Assembly (NCBI RefSeq): GCF_014202315.1
Contig: NZ_JACHGN010000008.1
Span: forward strand, 41,245-105,244
Source of the DNA: Thermocatellispora tengchongensis
GTDB lineage: Bacteria; Actinomycetota; Actinomycetes; Streptosporangiales; Streptosporangiaceae
DNA length: 64,000 nt
Direction: 5' to 3'
In this document: one piece after another, positions 23,850 through 34,854 of the stretch
Position numbering within the stretch: the first letter of the stretch is position 1
Layout of the letters: each line of letters opens with the position of its first letter
Made by a program: the position numbers and the translations under genes
Notes under the pieces: model-generated
Seen by the model: the letters and a program-made list of their open reading frames with translations, nothing else
Databases searched by the model: none
Told to the model about the DNA's origin: nothing

Positions 23850-26729
23850 ATGTCTCCACGCGTCAGTACCGCCCTGATCGGGCGGAAGGACGCGTTGCGG
23901 GCCTTCGAGCAGGCCGTCGAGGCGTCCTCCGCCGCAGGGTTCGGGTTCGTCGCCGTCGCCGGCGACCCCGGTGTGGGCAAGTCCCGGCTGCTCGCCGAGC
24001 TGTTCCGGCTCGCGCAGGACAGGGGGATGCGGGCCTGGACCGGGCGGGCCGCCGAGTTCGAGCAGGAGCTCCCGCTCAGCCCGCTGATCGACGCCCTGGA
24101 CGACCACCTGGACGAGTCCGGCGCCGAGCTGGCCGGGCGGGTGCCGCCCGCGACCATGCGGCTGCTGGCCGCCGCGTTCCCCTCCCTGGCCGCCCGGGTG
24201 CCCGCCGAGGGCGCCGGCGCGGGGACCGCCGACGCCACCGGGCTGGTCCGCTACCGTCTCTACCGCGCGGTGCGGCTGCTGCTGGAGGAGCTGGCCGCGC
24301 CGTCCGGGCTGGCGCTGATCCTCGACGACGTGCACTGGGCCGACGACACCTCGATCGAGCTGCTGGACCACCTGGTACGCCACCCGCCGCGCGGGCGCGT
24401 GCTGCTCGCCGTCGCCTACCGCCCCGCCCAGGCCGGGCCGCGCCTGGCGGGCATCGCCGCCAACGGCGTACAGGTGCCGGTCGGGCCGCTGACCCGGGCC
24501 GAGAGCGACGAGCTGCTCGGGCCGCAGGTGAGCGCCCCGATGCGGCGCCGCCTGTACGAGGCCAGCGGCGGCAACCCGTTCTACCTGGAGGCCCTGGCCC
24601 GCATGGGCGAGCCCCCGGCGGTGGACGAGGCCGGCAAGGGCGAGCTGCCGCCCGCCGTGCTGGCCGCGCTCGACGGCGAGCTGCGCGGGCTGTCGCCGGA
24701 TGCGCTGCTGGTGGCCAGGGCCGCGGCGGTGACGGCCGACGAGTTCGAGCCGGCCGCGGTGGCGGTGGCCGCGGAGGTGCCCGAGGACGTGGTGCTGGGC
24801 GCGCTGAACGAGATGGTCGCGCGCGACCTGGTGCGCCAGGCCACGCCCGGCCGGTTCCGGTTCCGCCACCCCCTCGTACGCCGCGCCGCGTACGGGTCGG
24901 CGGCCCCCGGCTGGCGCTACGCGGCCCACGCCCGCCTGGCCGACCACCTCCAGGCGCTCGGCGCGCCCGCGCCCGCCCGCGCGCACCACGTGGAGCGTTC
25001 CGGCAGGTACGGCGACCGCGACGCGGTGGCCACCCTGGTCGAGGCGGCCCGCGCGGTGTCCGTACGGGCCCCGGCCAGCGCCGCCCACTGGCTCCAGGCC
25101 GCGCTGCGCCTGCTGCCCACCACTGGCGACGAGGCCGGGCAGGACCGCCTGGAGCTGCTGCTGGAGCTGGCCCGGGTGCAGAGCGTCAGCGGCGGCCTGG
25201 CCGACGGCCGCGACACCGCGCGCGAGCTGCTGCGCCTGCTGCCCCAGGACGACTACACCCGCCGCGCCCGCGCCGCCCGTCTGTGCGCGCTGATGGAGCG
25301 CCAGCTTGACCGCCCGCACGAGGCCCGCGCGCTGCTGCTGGACGAGCTGCGCCAGATGCCCGACCCGCGCGCCGCCGCCGCGGTGCCGCTGCGCATGCGG
25401 CTGATCGCCGAGAGCCTGATGCGGGTCGACTTCCGCGCCGCGCAGGCCGTGCTGGACCTCATGCCCGACTCGGGGGAGGACTGGGAACCCGGGCTGTCCA
25501 TGGCGGTGGCCGCGCTGCGCGCGATGCCGGCCTACGCCGACGGGCGCATGGCCGACGCCATGCGCCACATGGACGAGGCCGACAGGCTGGTCACCTCCTC
25601 GCCCGACGAGCACCTGGCCGAATGGCTCGACGCCATCGCCTGGCTGTGCTGGACCCAGACCAGCATGGGCCGCTTCGCCGGGGCCGTGCGCCACTTCGAG
25701 CGCGCGGTGTCGGTGGCCCGCGCCACCGGCCAGGCGTACATCCTGGCCAACCTGCTGGCCGGGCAGGCCAAGACCTTCACCCTGATCGGCCGCCTGGCCG
25801 ACGCGCGGGCCGTGGCCGAGGAGTCGGTGGAGGCCGCGCGGCTGCTCGGCAGCGGCCAGCAGCTCGTGTTCGGGCTCACCCAGCAGTGCCTGGCCGCCAG
25901 CTGGTCCGGCGACGACGAGGCCGCGCTGCGCGCGGGCGACGAGGCGGTGACGGCCGGGGTCGGCGGCGGCGAGGTGTGGGGCGCGATGGCCCGCTACGCC
26001 AGGGGAGTGGCGCTGATCAACGCTGGCCGGTACGCCGAGGGCGCCGCGGCCGTGCGCGAGGCGTGCGGCGAGCTCGGGGCCAAGCCGCGCCTGGACCGCG
26101 GCACCCTGCTGTCGTGCTGCGAGGCGCTGGCCCAGGCCGAGGCCGCGCTCGGTCACGTCGGCGAGGCCGCCGACTGGGCCGCGAGGGTGCACGGCCTGTC
26201 GCGTCCCGACCTGCCCACCTTCGACGGCATCGGCCGGCTGGCCCGCGCCCACGCCGCCAGGCCGTCCGACCCGGCCGCCGCCGCGGCGCTGGCCGACGAG
26301 GCCGCCGCGCTGCTGGCGGGCGAGCGGCGCATCGACGAGGGGCGCGCCCTGCTGCTGGCCGGGATCGCGCACGGCGAGGCGGGCCGGCGGACCGCGGGCC
26401 GCGACCGGCTGCGCCGGGCGGCCGAGCTGTTCGCCCGCTGCGGCGCGCGCAACCTGCACGCCCAGACCGTACGCGAGCAGCGCCGCCTCGGCGTGCGGGT
26501 GCCCGGCCCGGTGCCCGGCCCGCAGGGGCGCGAGAGCCTGCCGTACGGCCTGTCGCCGCGCGAGATGGAGATCGCCGAGCTGGTCGCCCAGGGCCTGACC
26601 AACCAGCAGATCGCCGAGAAGCTGTTCCTCAGCGTCCGCACGGTCGAGACCCACCTGTCCAAGGTGTTCGCCAAGCTCACGGTCACATCGCGGGTGGGCG
26701 TGGCCAACGCCCTGCACAACCGCCCGTGA
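23850..26729 (+). CDS. LAL-type (large ATP-binding LuxR) transcriptional regulator
   Basis: 959 aa. N-terminal AAA/STAND ATPase with Walker A G-D-P-G-V-G-K-S (38-45) and Walker [11 protein letters not shown], a long TPR-like helical middle (about 400-860), and a C-terminal LuxR HTH ([36 protein letters not shown]). LAL proteins are ATP-dependent activators, many in sterol, carbohydrate or antibiotic clusters. ATG 23850 is chosen because the family starts with L-I-G-R-x-x at this point. It lies 179 bp upstream of the hydrolase-GMC pair, on the same strand, and is a good candidate for its regulator. Confidence 0.92.
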   Translation: MSPRVSTALIGRKDALRAFEQAVEASSAAGFGFVAVAGDPGVGKSRLLAELFRLAQDRGMRAWTGRAAEFEQELPLSPLIDALDDHLDESGAELAGRVPPATMRLLAAAFPSLAARVPAEGAGAGTADATGLVRYRLYRAVRLLLEELAAPSGLALILDDVHWADDTSIELLDHLVRHPPRGRVLLAVAYRPAQAGPRLAGIAANGVQVPVGPLTRAESDELLGPQVSAPMRRRLYEASGGNPFYLEALARMGEPPAVDEAGKGELPPAVLAALDGELRGLSPDALLVARAAAVTADEFEPAAVAVAAEVPEDVVLGALNEMVARDLVRQATPGRFRFRHPLVRRAAYGSAAPGWRYAAHARLADHLQALGAPAPARAHHVERSGRYGDRDAVATLVEAARAVSVRAPASAAHWLQAALRLLPTTGDEAGQDRLELLLELARVQSVSGGLADGRDTARELLRLLPQDDYTRRARAARLCALMERQLDRPHEARALLLDELRQMPDPRAAAAVPLRMRLIAESLMRVDFRAAQAVLDLMPDSGEDWEPGLSMAVAALRAMPAYADGRMADAMRHMDEADRLVTSSPDEHLAEWLDAIAWLCWTQTSMGRFAGAVRHFERAVSVARATGQAYILANLLAGQAKTFTLIGRLADARAVAEESVEAARLLGSGQQLVFGLTQQCLAASWSGDDEAALRAGDEAVTAGVGGGEVWGAMARYARGVALINAGRYAEGAAAVREACGELGAKPRLDRGTLLSCCEALAQAEAALGHVGEAADWAARVHGLSRPDLPTFDGIGRLARAHAARPSDPAAAAALADEAAALLAGERRIDEGRALLLAGIAHGEAGRRTAGRDRLRRAAELFARCGARNLHAQTVREQRRLGVRVPGPVPGPQGRESLPYGLSPREMEIAELVAQGLTNQQIAEKLFLSVRTVETHLSKVFAKLTVTSRVGVANALHNRP

Positions 26730-26842
26730 ACCGGAGCCGAACGAGGGGTTGACCGCGGCGGAGATCGCGGTGACCCTCGATCTGGGGCACCCGGCTCCCG
26801 AACCCCGCCCGTGGTTTTCCGGTCTCAGGAAATACGGGTTTT

Positions 26843-26880
26843 CCACGATGCCCACATACCGGGGTGGGCGTGCATCGTGG
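26843..26880. promoter_or_regulatory. Large inverted repeat CCACGATGC ... GCATCGTGG
   Basis: Nine-base perfect arms (26843-26851 and 26872-26880) enclose a second smaller pair CCAC/GTGG. It lies about 30 bp before the hydrolase ATG and just after the LAL gene. Without a T-run it is more likely an operator or leader hairpin than a terminator. Confidence 0.5.
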
Positions 26881-26908
26881 GGGCGTTCGGATCGCCGGAG
26901 GAGACGAC

Positions 26909-28015
26909 ATGGAGCACCGCATACCCCGCTTCACGCTGGAGGGCGTCAAGGACGCCGACGTCTCGGTGCATCCGTTCTCCACCGAGGACGAGCTGGGGCT
27001 GAAGCTGACCCGCTTCCGCCGCGACGGCCACGACGGCGACGTCGTGCTGCTCGTCCACGGGCTGACCTCCTCCAGCGACATCTTCGTGATGCCCGAGATC
27101 CGCAACATGGCCTCGTTCCTGCTCGACAACGGCTTCGGCGACGTGTGGGCGCTCGACTTCCGCATGAGCAGCCACTTCCCCTACGACGTCGAGACCCGCG
27201 ACGACAGCCTCGACGACATCGCCCTCTACGACCACCCGGCCGCGCTGGCCGAGATCCGGCGGCACGTCGGCGCGGATCGGCGCATCCACGTCATCGCCCA
27301 CTGCCTGGGCTCGCTGTCGTTCACCATGGCGCTGTTCGCGGGCACCACCGGCCCGATCGCCAGCCTGGTCTGCAACAGCGTGGCGCTCACCCCGCGGGTG
27401 CCGCGCTGGTCCCGGCTGAAGCTGGCCTTCGGCGCCACCGTGTTCGAGTACCTCATGGGCCTGCCCTACATCGACCCGCGGTTCCACCACGCGCCGCCGC
27501 TCACCCGCAGGTGGCTGTTCGCGCGCGCGGTCTCGCTGTTCCACCCCGAGTGCCGCGAGCCCGCCTGCCACATGCAGAGCTTCATGTGGGGCAGCGGGCG
27601 CCCGGCGATGTACGTCCACGCCAACCTCGCCCGCGAGACCCACACCCACGAGCGGCTGGCCGACCTCAACGGCGCCTCGGGTGTGCACTACTACCGGCAC
27701 ATCCGCAAGATGGTCGCCGCAGGGCGCGCGGTGAGGCGCGACCCCGGCGACCCGCGCCACGCCGCCCTGCCCGACGACTACCTCTCCAGGGCGCGCGGCG
27801 TGGACACCCCGATCCTGCTGCTCACCGGCGACCGCAACCGGGTCTTCACCGACTCCAACATCGTCATGCACCGGCTGCTGGAGAAGGCCGCGCCGGGGCG
27901 GCACGAGCTGCAGGTCCTGCCCGCGTACGGGCACATCGACCCGATCATCGGCAAGAACGCCCACGCGGACGTCTACCCGCTGATCATCGACTTCCTCAAG
28001 CGTCAGGCGGGCTGA
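26909..28015 (+). CDS. Alpha/beta hydrolase with Cys as putative nucleophile
   Basis: 368 aa. The oxyanion region is L-L-V-H-G-L-T-S-S-S; the nucleophile elbow is I-A-H-C132-L-G-S-L, where lipases and esterases have Ser, as in PHA synthases and some acyltransferases; the acid is likely in L-L-T-G-D-R-N and the base His in Y-G-H-I-D or downstream. GGAGGAG precedes ATG 26909. It ends one base before the GMC oxidoreductase and is translationally coupled to it. In other actinobacteria the two modules are fused in one large cholesterol-oxidase-like protein, so they probably work on the same substrate, a sterol or lipid; this is inference from family architecture. Confidence 0.82.
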   Translation: MEHRIPRFTLEGVKDADVSVHPFSTEDELGLKLTRFRRDGHDGDVVLLVHGLTSSSDIFVMPEIRNMASFLLDNGFGDVWALDFRMSSHFPYDVETRDDSLDDIALYDHPAALAEIRRHVGADRRIHVIAHCLGSLSFTMALFAGTTGPIASLVCNSVALTPRVPRWSRLKLAFGATVFEYLMGLPYIDPRFHHAPPLTRRWLFARAVSLFHPECREPACHMQSFMWGSGRPAMYVHANLARETHTHERLADLNGASGVHYYRHIRKMVAAGRAVRRDPGDPRHAALPDDYLSRARGVDTPILLLTGDRNRVFTDSNIVMHRLLEKAAPGRHELQVLPAYGHIDPIIGKNAHADVYPLIIDFLKRQAG

Positions 28016-28016
28016 G

Positions 28017-30467
<2,451 letters not shown>

Positions 30468-30579
30468 CGGGCCGTCGGGCGGGTCCTCCGGCGGCCGTCC
30501 GACGAGCTACGGGCCGGCACGTGCACGGCCCGGCGTGCCAGGGTCCGGCACGCCGGCCGTGACTCTCCTCACGTGCCGG

Positions 30580-30826
30580 CCCGGCCCCTACGGCGTCGCC
30601 CACCCACCGCACCCCCACGCCGCACGACAAGGCCCCGCTGACGAGGCCCCCGCCCACAGGGGCCCGCTGACAAGGGCCCGCTGACAAGGGCCCGCCCGCA
30701 AGGCCCCGCTGACGAGGCCCCGCCGACAAGAACCCGCCGACAAAGACCCGCCGACAAAGACCCGCCGACAAAGACTCACCGACGGGCACCCCGTTCACGT
30801 TCCGTTCACGTTCCATTCACGTCCCG
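30580..30826. repeat. Tandem repeats (14-16 bp and 11 bp) in the intergenic region
   Basis: Units like GACAAGGGCCCGCT (about 15 bp, degenerate) run from 30625, turn into exact 14-bp units CCGACAAAGACCCG from about 30723 to 30783, and are followed by an 11-bp unit GTTCACGTTCC (30795-30826). All lie in the 360-bp gap between the convergent GMC and SnoaL-like genes. No gene is visible here. Confidence 0.85.
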
Positions 30827-30827
30827 C

Positions 30828-31193
30828 TCACGAGCGCACGATCGGGGTCGTCTGGGCGAGCGCGATCCGCCAGGTGCCCTCGTCCTTCACCAGCACGAAC
30901 GTCAGCGCCCCCTCGCGGCCGTCGTTGACGTGCTTGACCAGGGTGGCCAGGGCCACGTCCGGGCGCAGGAACGTGACATCGAGCAGTTCGTTCCTGGTGA
31001 GGACGTCCTTCAGCGGGGTCTCCAGCGCCTTGGCCATGACCTGGCGTACCTGCTCGCGGCCCTGCAGCCGGATGCCGGTGAAGTTGACCAGGGACACGTT
31101 CTCGGTCAGCAGCCCGGTGAAGCCGTCCACGTCGTTCTGTAGTTCCTCGGCGTCGCGCACGACCCGCTCGATCGCCTCGATGTCGGCGTTCAT
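30828..31193 (-). CDS. SnoaL-like / SgcJ-EcaC family small protein
   Basis: 121 aa cone-shaped NTF2-like fold: I-E-A-I-E-R-V-V-R-D-A-E-E-L-Q-N-D-V-D-G-F-T-G-L-L-T-E-N-V-S-L-V-N then G-x-x-L-Q-G-R-E-Q-V and the end W-R-I-A-L-A-Q-T-T-P-I. The SgcJ/EcaC subgroup acts on or binds polyketide-like and other small molecules; no activity can be named here. GGAGGTGG precedes ATG 31193. It is divergent from a TetR gene, and two nearly identical palindromes lie between, so it is the likely target of that regulator. Confidence 0.8.
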   Translation of the reverse strand: MNADIEAIERVVRDAEELQNDVDGFTGLLTENVSLVNFTGIRLQGREQVRQVMAKALETPLKDVLTRNELLDVTFLRPDVALATLVKHVNDGREGALTFVLVKDEGTWRIALAQTTPIVRS

Positions 31194-31211
31194 GACCCAC
31201 CTCCATTTTCG

Positions 31212-31228
31212 CGGAGCGATTCGCTCCG
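31212..31228. promoter_or_regulatory. TetR operator copy 1, CGGAGCGATTCGCTCCG
   Basis: Perfect eight-base arms around one base. It lies close to the SnoaL-like start; a second copy is centred 34 bp away. Confidence 0.85.
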
Positions 31229-31245
31229 GTATGAGCACACTATTG

Positions 31246-31262
31246 CGGAGCGAATCGCTCCG
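31246..31262. promoter_or_regulatory. TetR operator copy 2, CGGAGCGAATCGCTCCG
   Basis: Same palindrome as copy 1 with A instead of T in the centre. It lies just upstream of TAGAGT, the -10 box of the TetR gene, as expected for autorepression. Confidence 0.85.
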
Positions 31263-31270
31263 CAACTTGG

Positions 31271-31276
31271 TAGAGT
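31271..31276 (+). promoter_or_regulatory. -10 box TAGAGT of a leaderless tetR-type promoter
   Basis: TAGAGT is eight bases before ATG 31285; no ribosome binding site is present. Confidence 0.4.
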
Positions 31277-31284
31277 CGCAGGCG

Positions 31285-31950
31285 ATGACGCCACGCAAGG
31301 ACCTCGCCGAACGCAACGACCGCGCGCTGCTCCAGGCCGCCCGCGACGTGCTGGCCGAAGACGGCGCCCACGCCTCGGTCGCCGCCATCGCCGCCCGCGC
31401 CGGTGTCGGCATCGGCAGCCTCTACCGCCGCTACCGCACCAAGGAGGAGCTGTTCCAGCGGCTCAGCGTCCTGTCGCTGGACCACTGGAACCGGGCCGCG
31501 GAGGAGGGGCTGGCCGACCCCGACCCCTGGGCCGGGCTCGCCGGGTTCGTCCGGAGCTGCGTGGAGTTCGGGCAGGGATCGCTCGCCCCGATCGCGGGGA
31601 CCATCGAGGTGACCGAGGAGATGAGCGCCAAGTCCCGCCGCGGCGACGAGCTGCTGCGCGACCTGGTGCGGCGGGCGCACGAGGCCGGAGTCCTCCGGCC
31701 CGACGTGACGGCCGTGGACATCTCACTCCTGATCGAACAGATGGGTCGCTCCCCGCTGGTCGACCAACTGCGCAAGCAGGCCCGCGACGACCTGCTCCCC
31801 GCCGCCTTCGAGGCCCGCCGGCGCCTGATCGCGATCGTGCTCGACGGGCTCCGCCCCGGGCGCCCCGCACTGCCCGGAAGCCCGCCCGGCGAGGAGATGT
31901 TCACCGGCCGCTGGGCCCCGGACGCCGCCGCCGGAACCTCCCCCGCCTAG
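31285..31950 (+). CDS. TetR-family repressor of the SnoaL-like gene
   Basis: 221 aa. HTH in residues about 10-55: L-L-Q-A-A-R-D-V-L-A-E-D-G-A-H-A-S-V-A-A-I-A-A-R-A-G-V-G-I-G-S-L-Y-R-R-Y-R-T-K-E-E-L-F. The C-terminal ligand-binding domain resembles those sensing small hydrophobic compounds. Two matching palindromes in the 91-bp divergent region indicate control of itself and of the SnoaL-like gene; the inducer may be a substrate of that protein. Converges closely on the next TetR gene (16 bp). Confidence 0.9.
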   Translation: MTPRKDLAERNDRALLQAARDVLAEDGAHASVAAIAARAGVGIGSLYRRYRTKEELFQRLSVLSLDHWNRAAEEGLADPDPWAGLAGFVRSCVEFGQGSLAPIAGTIEVTEEMSAKSRRGDELLRDLVRRAHEAGVLRPDVTAVDISLLIEQMGRSPLVDQLRKQARDDLLPAAFEARRRLIAIVLDGLRPGRPALPGSPPGEEMFTGRWAPDAAAGTSPA

Positions 31951-31966
31951 CGGCCCGGCGCCTCCC

Positions 31967-32584
31967 TCACCCCTGCCCCCGGCCGGGGCGGGAGGGGCCG
32001 AGGGCGGCGCGCATGAGACGCCGGGCGCGTGCCGCCGCCGTCTCGTCGCCCAGCAACTGGATCTCCTGATTGGCGGACATGGCGATCCCCGACAGCAGCG
32101 AGACCAGGTCGCCGGCGTCGAGCTCCGCGCCGATGTCGCCCGCGGCCTGCGCGGTCACGATCTGCTCGCGCAGGAAGCCGTGCCAGCGGGTCACGGTGTC
32201 GCGAAGACGGGTCCGCAGCTCGCCCGGCCGCCCGTCCAGCTCGCAGGACGCGGCCGTGACGAAACAGCCGTTCGGGAACGGGCTGTCGGCGAGGTAGGCG
32301 CACCACGCGTCGATCACCGCGTGCAGGCGGGCCAGGCCCGGGTCCGCGGCGAGTGTCGGCGCCACCACCGCGTTCGTGAACATGTCCACCGCCTCGGCCA
32401 GGACGGCGGCCTGGAGGCCGGCCCGGGAGCCGAAGGGGCCGATCACCCCGGCCTTGCTCATGCCGAGTGTTTCGGCCAGGGCCCCGATGGTCAGCCCGGA
32501 CAGCCCTTCGCCGGAGGCGTGGCTCACGGCGGTGCTGACGATGCGCTCGCGGGTTCGCCGGGCCTCCTCGGCCGATCTCCTCAT
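31967..32584 (-). CDS. TetR/AcrR-family regulator of the MBL hydrolase
   Basis: 205 aa. HTH: T-R-E-R-I-V-S-T-A-V-S-H-A-S-G-E-G-L-S-G-L-T-I-G-A-L-A-E-T-L-G-M-S-K-A-G-V. The ligand domain has the P-N-G-C-F-V-T-A-A-S-C-E-L-D-G-R-P-G signature of the TetR_C family with a conserved Cys, often seen in regulators responding to quinones or oxidants. Two tandem 24-bp operators lie immediately upstream, between this gene and the divergent MBL-fold gene. Confidence 0.9.
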   Translation of the reverse strand: MRRSAEEARRTRERIVSTAVSHASGEGLSGLTIGALAETLGMSKAGVIGPFGSRAGLQAAVLAEAVDMFTNAVVAPTLAADPGLARLHAVIDAWCAYLADSPFPNGCFVTAASCELDGRPGELRTRLRDTVTRWHGFLREQIVTAQAAGDIGAELDAGDLVSLLSGIAMSANQEIQLLGDETAAARARRLMRAALGPSRPGRGQG

Positions 32585-32594
32585 GCTTCCCGAG

Positions 32595-32642
32595 TTTAGC
32601 GAACGTGCGTATGCTAAGTTTAGCGAACGGTCGTACGCTAAA
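32595..32642. promoter_or_regulatory. Two head-to-tail 24-bp operators, TTTAGCG-N10-CGCTAAA
   Basis: Copy 2 (32619-32642) has seven-base perfect arms; copy 1 (32595-32618) is the same sequence with three or four changes. They abut exactly and are AT-richer than the surroundings. They cover the divergent promoter of the TetR and MBL genes. Confidence 0.88.
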
Positions 32643-32656
32643 GAGAGGGTGAGCCG

Positions 32657-33451
32657 ATGCGCATCCGATGGCTGGGGTGGGCCGGGGTGGAACTCGAAGC
32701 GCAGGGCGAGAGCCTGGTCATCGATCTGCTCGGCCGGCCCGAGGGCGTCCTGGAGGGAACCTCCCTCACCGCACCGCTGCCGAAGGTCACCCGTCCGCGT
32801 ACCGAGGGCGACGTGCTCGCCGGGCTCTGCACCCACCTGCACCGCGACCACACCGACGCGGGCGCCCTCGCCCAGGCGCTGCGCCCCGGCGGAATGGTGC
32901 TCCATCCCGAGTCATACGGCGGCGACGACCACGAGAACCTGTGGACGCTCCAGGCCGACGCCGAGCTCACCAGGTGGAACCTGCCCCGGCGGCCGATGGC
33001 GCCCTGGCAGACCACCACGATCGGGCCGTTCTCGATCGCGGCCGTCCCCGCCGTGGACGCGCTCGGAGACCCGCAGGTGTCATGGGCGGTCGAGGCCGGC
33101 GGCAAGCGCGTGATCCACCTGGGCGACAGCATGTTCCACGGCTACTGGTGGCGCGCCGCCCACCGCTACGGCCCCTTCGACGCCGTCCTGACGCCCATCA
33201 ACGGCCCCACCATATGCTTCCCGCACTGCCGACCGCCGAGCCCTTACCCGGCCTCGCTCGACGCCGAGCAGGCCGCCGTGGCCGCCCGCCTGCTGGGCGC
33301 GAAGGTCGCGGTCCCGATCCACTACGACGGCTTCCACATCGACGGCTTCTACCGCACCCAACCCGGCGAACTGTCCCGCTTCCTCGACGCCGCCTCCGCC
33401 GAGACGTACCAGGTCCTCACCCTAGAGCAGGGCGAAGACGCGACCATCTGA
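32657..33451 (+). CDS. Metallo-beta-lactamase-fold hydrolase
   Basis: 264 aa. Zinc motif H60-x-H62-x-D64-H65, further Asp in H-L-G-D-S-M-F-H and His in P-I-H-Y-D-G-F-H, as in UlaG-like L-ascorbate-6-phosphate lactonases and related enzymes; W-x-G-W-A-G-V-E-L starts the fold. The substrate is unknown. Control by the divergent TetR through tandem operators suggests a role in detoxification. AGAGAGGG upstream of ATG 32657 serves as binding site. Confidence 0.88.
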   Translation: MRIRWLGWAGVELEAQGESLVIDLLGRPEGVLEGTSLTAPLPKVTRPRTEGDVLAGLCTHLHRDHTDAGALAQALRPGGMVLHPESYGGDDHENLWTLQADAELTRWNLPRRPMAPWQTTTIGPFSIAAVPAVDALGDPQVSWAVEAGGKRVIHLGDSMFHGYWWRAAHRYGPFDAVLTPINGPTICFPHCRPPSPYPASLDAEQAAVAARLLGAKVAVPIHYDGFHIDGFYRTQPGELSRFLDAASAETYQVLTLEQGEDATI

Positions 33452-33544
33452 AGCCGCCCGGTCCACCCGGTCGTCGTCACGCACATGGACACCCGTCCCG
33501 GCGGCTGTTCGTCGTCTCGTCCGGGGAATGTCGGGGGCGGCGCG

Positions 33545-33550
33545 TAGGGT
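33545..33550 (+). promoter_or_regulatory. -10 box TAGGGT of a leaderless promoter for the LigD-type polymerase
   Basis: TAGGGT, seven bases, ATG 33558. Confidence 0.45.
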
Positions 33551-33557
33551 GTGGGGT

Positions 33558-34796
33558 ATGGCTGAGGCGCAGGTCATCGAGGTCGCGGGGCGGGACGTGC
33601 GGGTGACCAGCCCCGAGAAGGTGATGTTCCCGCGCACCGGGCACACCAAGCTCGACCTGGTGCGTTACTACCTGGCGGTGGCCGAGGGGGCGCTGCGGGG
33701 GGTGGCCGGGCGGCCGATGATCCTCAAGCGGTTCGTGCGTGGGGTGGAGGAGCAGGCGTTCTTCCAGAAGCGGGCGCCCGAGAAGCGTCCGCCGTGGGTG
33801 GAGGTCGCGACGCTGAGCTATCCGTCCGGGCGCACCGCCGACGAGGTGGTGGTGCGCGATGAGGCGGCGCTGGCGTGGGTGGTCAACCTCGGGTGCGTCG
33901 ATCTGAACCCGCACCCCGTGCTCGCGGGCGACCTCGACCACCCCGACGAACTGCGGATCGACCTGGACCCGGTGCCGGGCGTGGAGTGGGCGCAGGTCGT
34001 CGAGGTGGCGCTGGTGGTCCGCGAGGTGCTCGACGGGTTCGGGCTGACGGGCTGGCCGAAGACGTCCGGGTCGCGCGGGTTCCATGTGTACGCCCGCATC
34101 CGGCCTGAATGGACCTTCGCCCAGGTGCGCCTGGCCGCCGAGGCGGTCGCGCGCGAGGTCGAGCGGCGCGCGCCCGGCGTCGCCACCAGCAGGTGGTGGA
34201 AGGAGGAGCGCTCGGGGGTGTTCGTGGACTACAACCAGAACGCCCGCGACCACACCGTGGCCTCGGCCTACTCCGTGCGGCCCACGCCCGACGCCCGGGT
34301 CTCCACCCCGCTGTCCTGGCGCGAGGTGCGCGAGTGCGACCCCGGGGAGTTCACGATCGACACCGTGCCCGGCCGGTTCCGCGAGATCGGCGACCCCTGG
34401 GCGGGCATCGGCGAGTCGGTGGGCTCGCTGGCCGCGCTGCTGGAGTTCGCCGAGTCGCTGCCGCCCGCGCCCACCGTGGAGAAGGGCACGATCCCGGTCA
34501 TCGAGATCGCCCGTGCCAGGCACAAGGACGAGGCGATGGCCGGGCTGGAGCGGTGGAAGGCCCGCCACCCGGGCGTCGCCGCCCGCCTGCGCCCGGCCGA
34601 CGTGCTGGTCGACTCGATGCGCGGCAGCAGCTCGACCTGGACCCGCATCCGCGTCAACCTGAGCCACGTCCCCGAGGCCGAGCGCCCGCCCCAGGAGCCC
34701 CTGGAGGTCGACTACGACCCGTGGGCCGCCTTGCGCGACCGCGAGCCCGGCGCCGATCCCCGGCAGGGCCGCGCCGGGCGGGGCGACGCCCGATAG
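33558..34796 (+). CDS. LigD-type polymerase/primase domain protein
   Basis: 412 aa, a stand-alone archaeo-eukaryotic primase domain as in actinobacterial LigD/PolD proteins for non-homologous end joining. Metal-binding D-L-D-P in R-I-D-L-D-P-V-P-G, S-G-S-R-G-F-H-V-Y-A-R-I, K-R-F-V-R-G-V-E-E-Q-A-F-F-Q-K and S-V-R-P-T-P-D-A-R-V-S-T-P-L are the family motifs. The C-terminal 90 residues (A-R-H-K-D-E-A-M-A-G-L-E-R-W-K...) form the extension found in the PolD2 subgroup. No Ku or ligase gene is adjacent. Probably leaderless (TAGGGT seven bases before ATG). Confidence 0.9.
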   Translation: MAEAQVIEVAGRDVRVTSPEKVMFPRTGHTKLDLVRYYLAVAEGALRGVAGRPMILKRFVRGVEEQAFFQKRAPEKRPPWVEVATLSYPSGRTADEVVVRDEAALAWVVNLGCVDLNPHPVLAGDLDHPDELRIDLDPVPGVEWAQVVEVALVVREVLDGFGLTGWPKTSGSRGFHVYARIRPEWTFAQVRLAAEAVAREVERRAPGVATSRWWKEERSGVFVDYNQNARDHTVASAYSVRPTPDARVSTPLSWREVRECDPGEFTIDTVPGRFREIGDPWAGIGESVGSLAALLEFAESLPPAPTVEKGTIPVIEIARARHKDEAMAGLERWKARHPGVAARLRPADVLVDSMRGSSSTWTRIRVNLSHVPEAERPPQEPLEVDYDPWAALRDREPGADPRQGRAGRGDAR

Positions 34797-34854
34797 GATC
34801 GGCGGTCGTGAGCGGCGACGCGGGGGGGATCAGATCCGGCGGCAGGGCGCGGCG

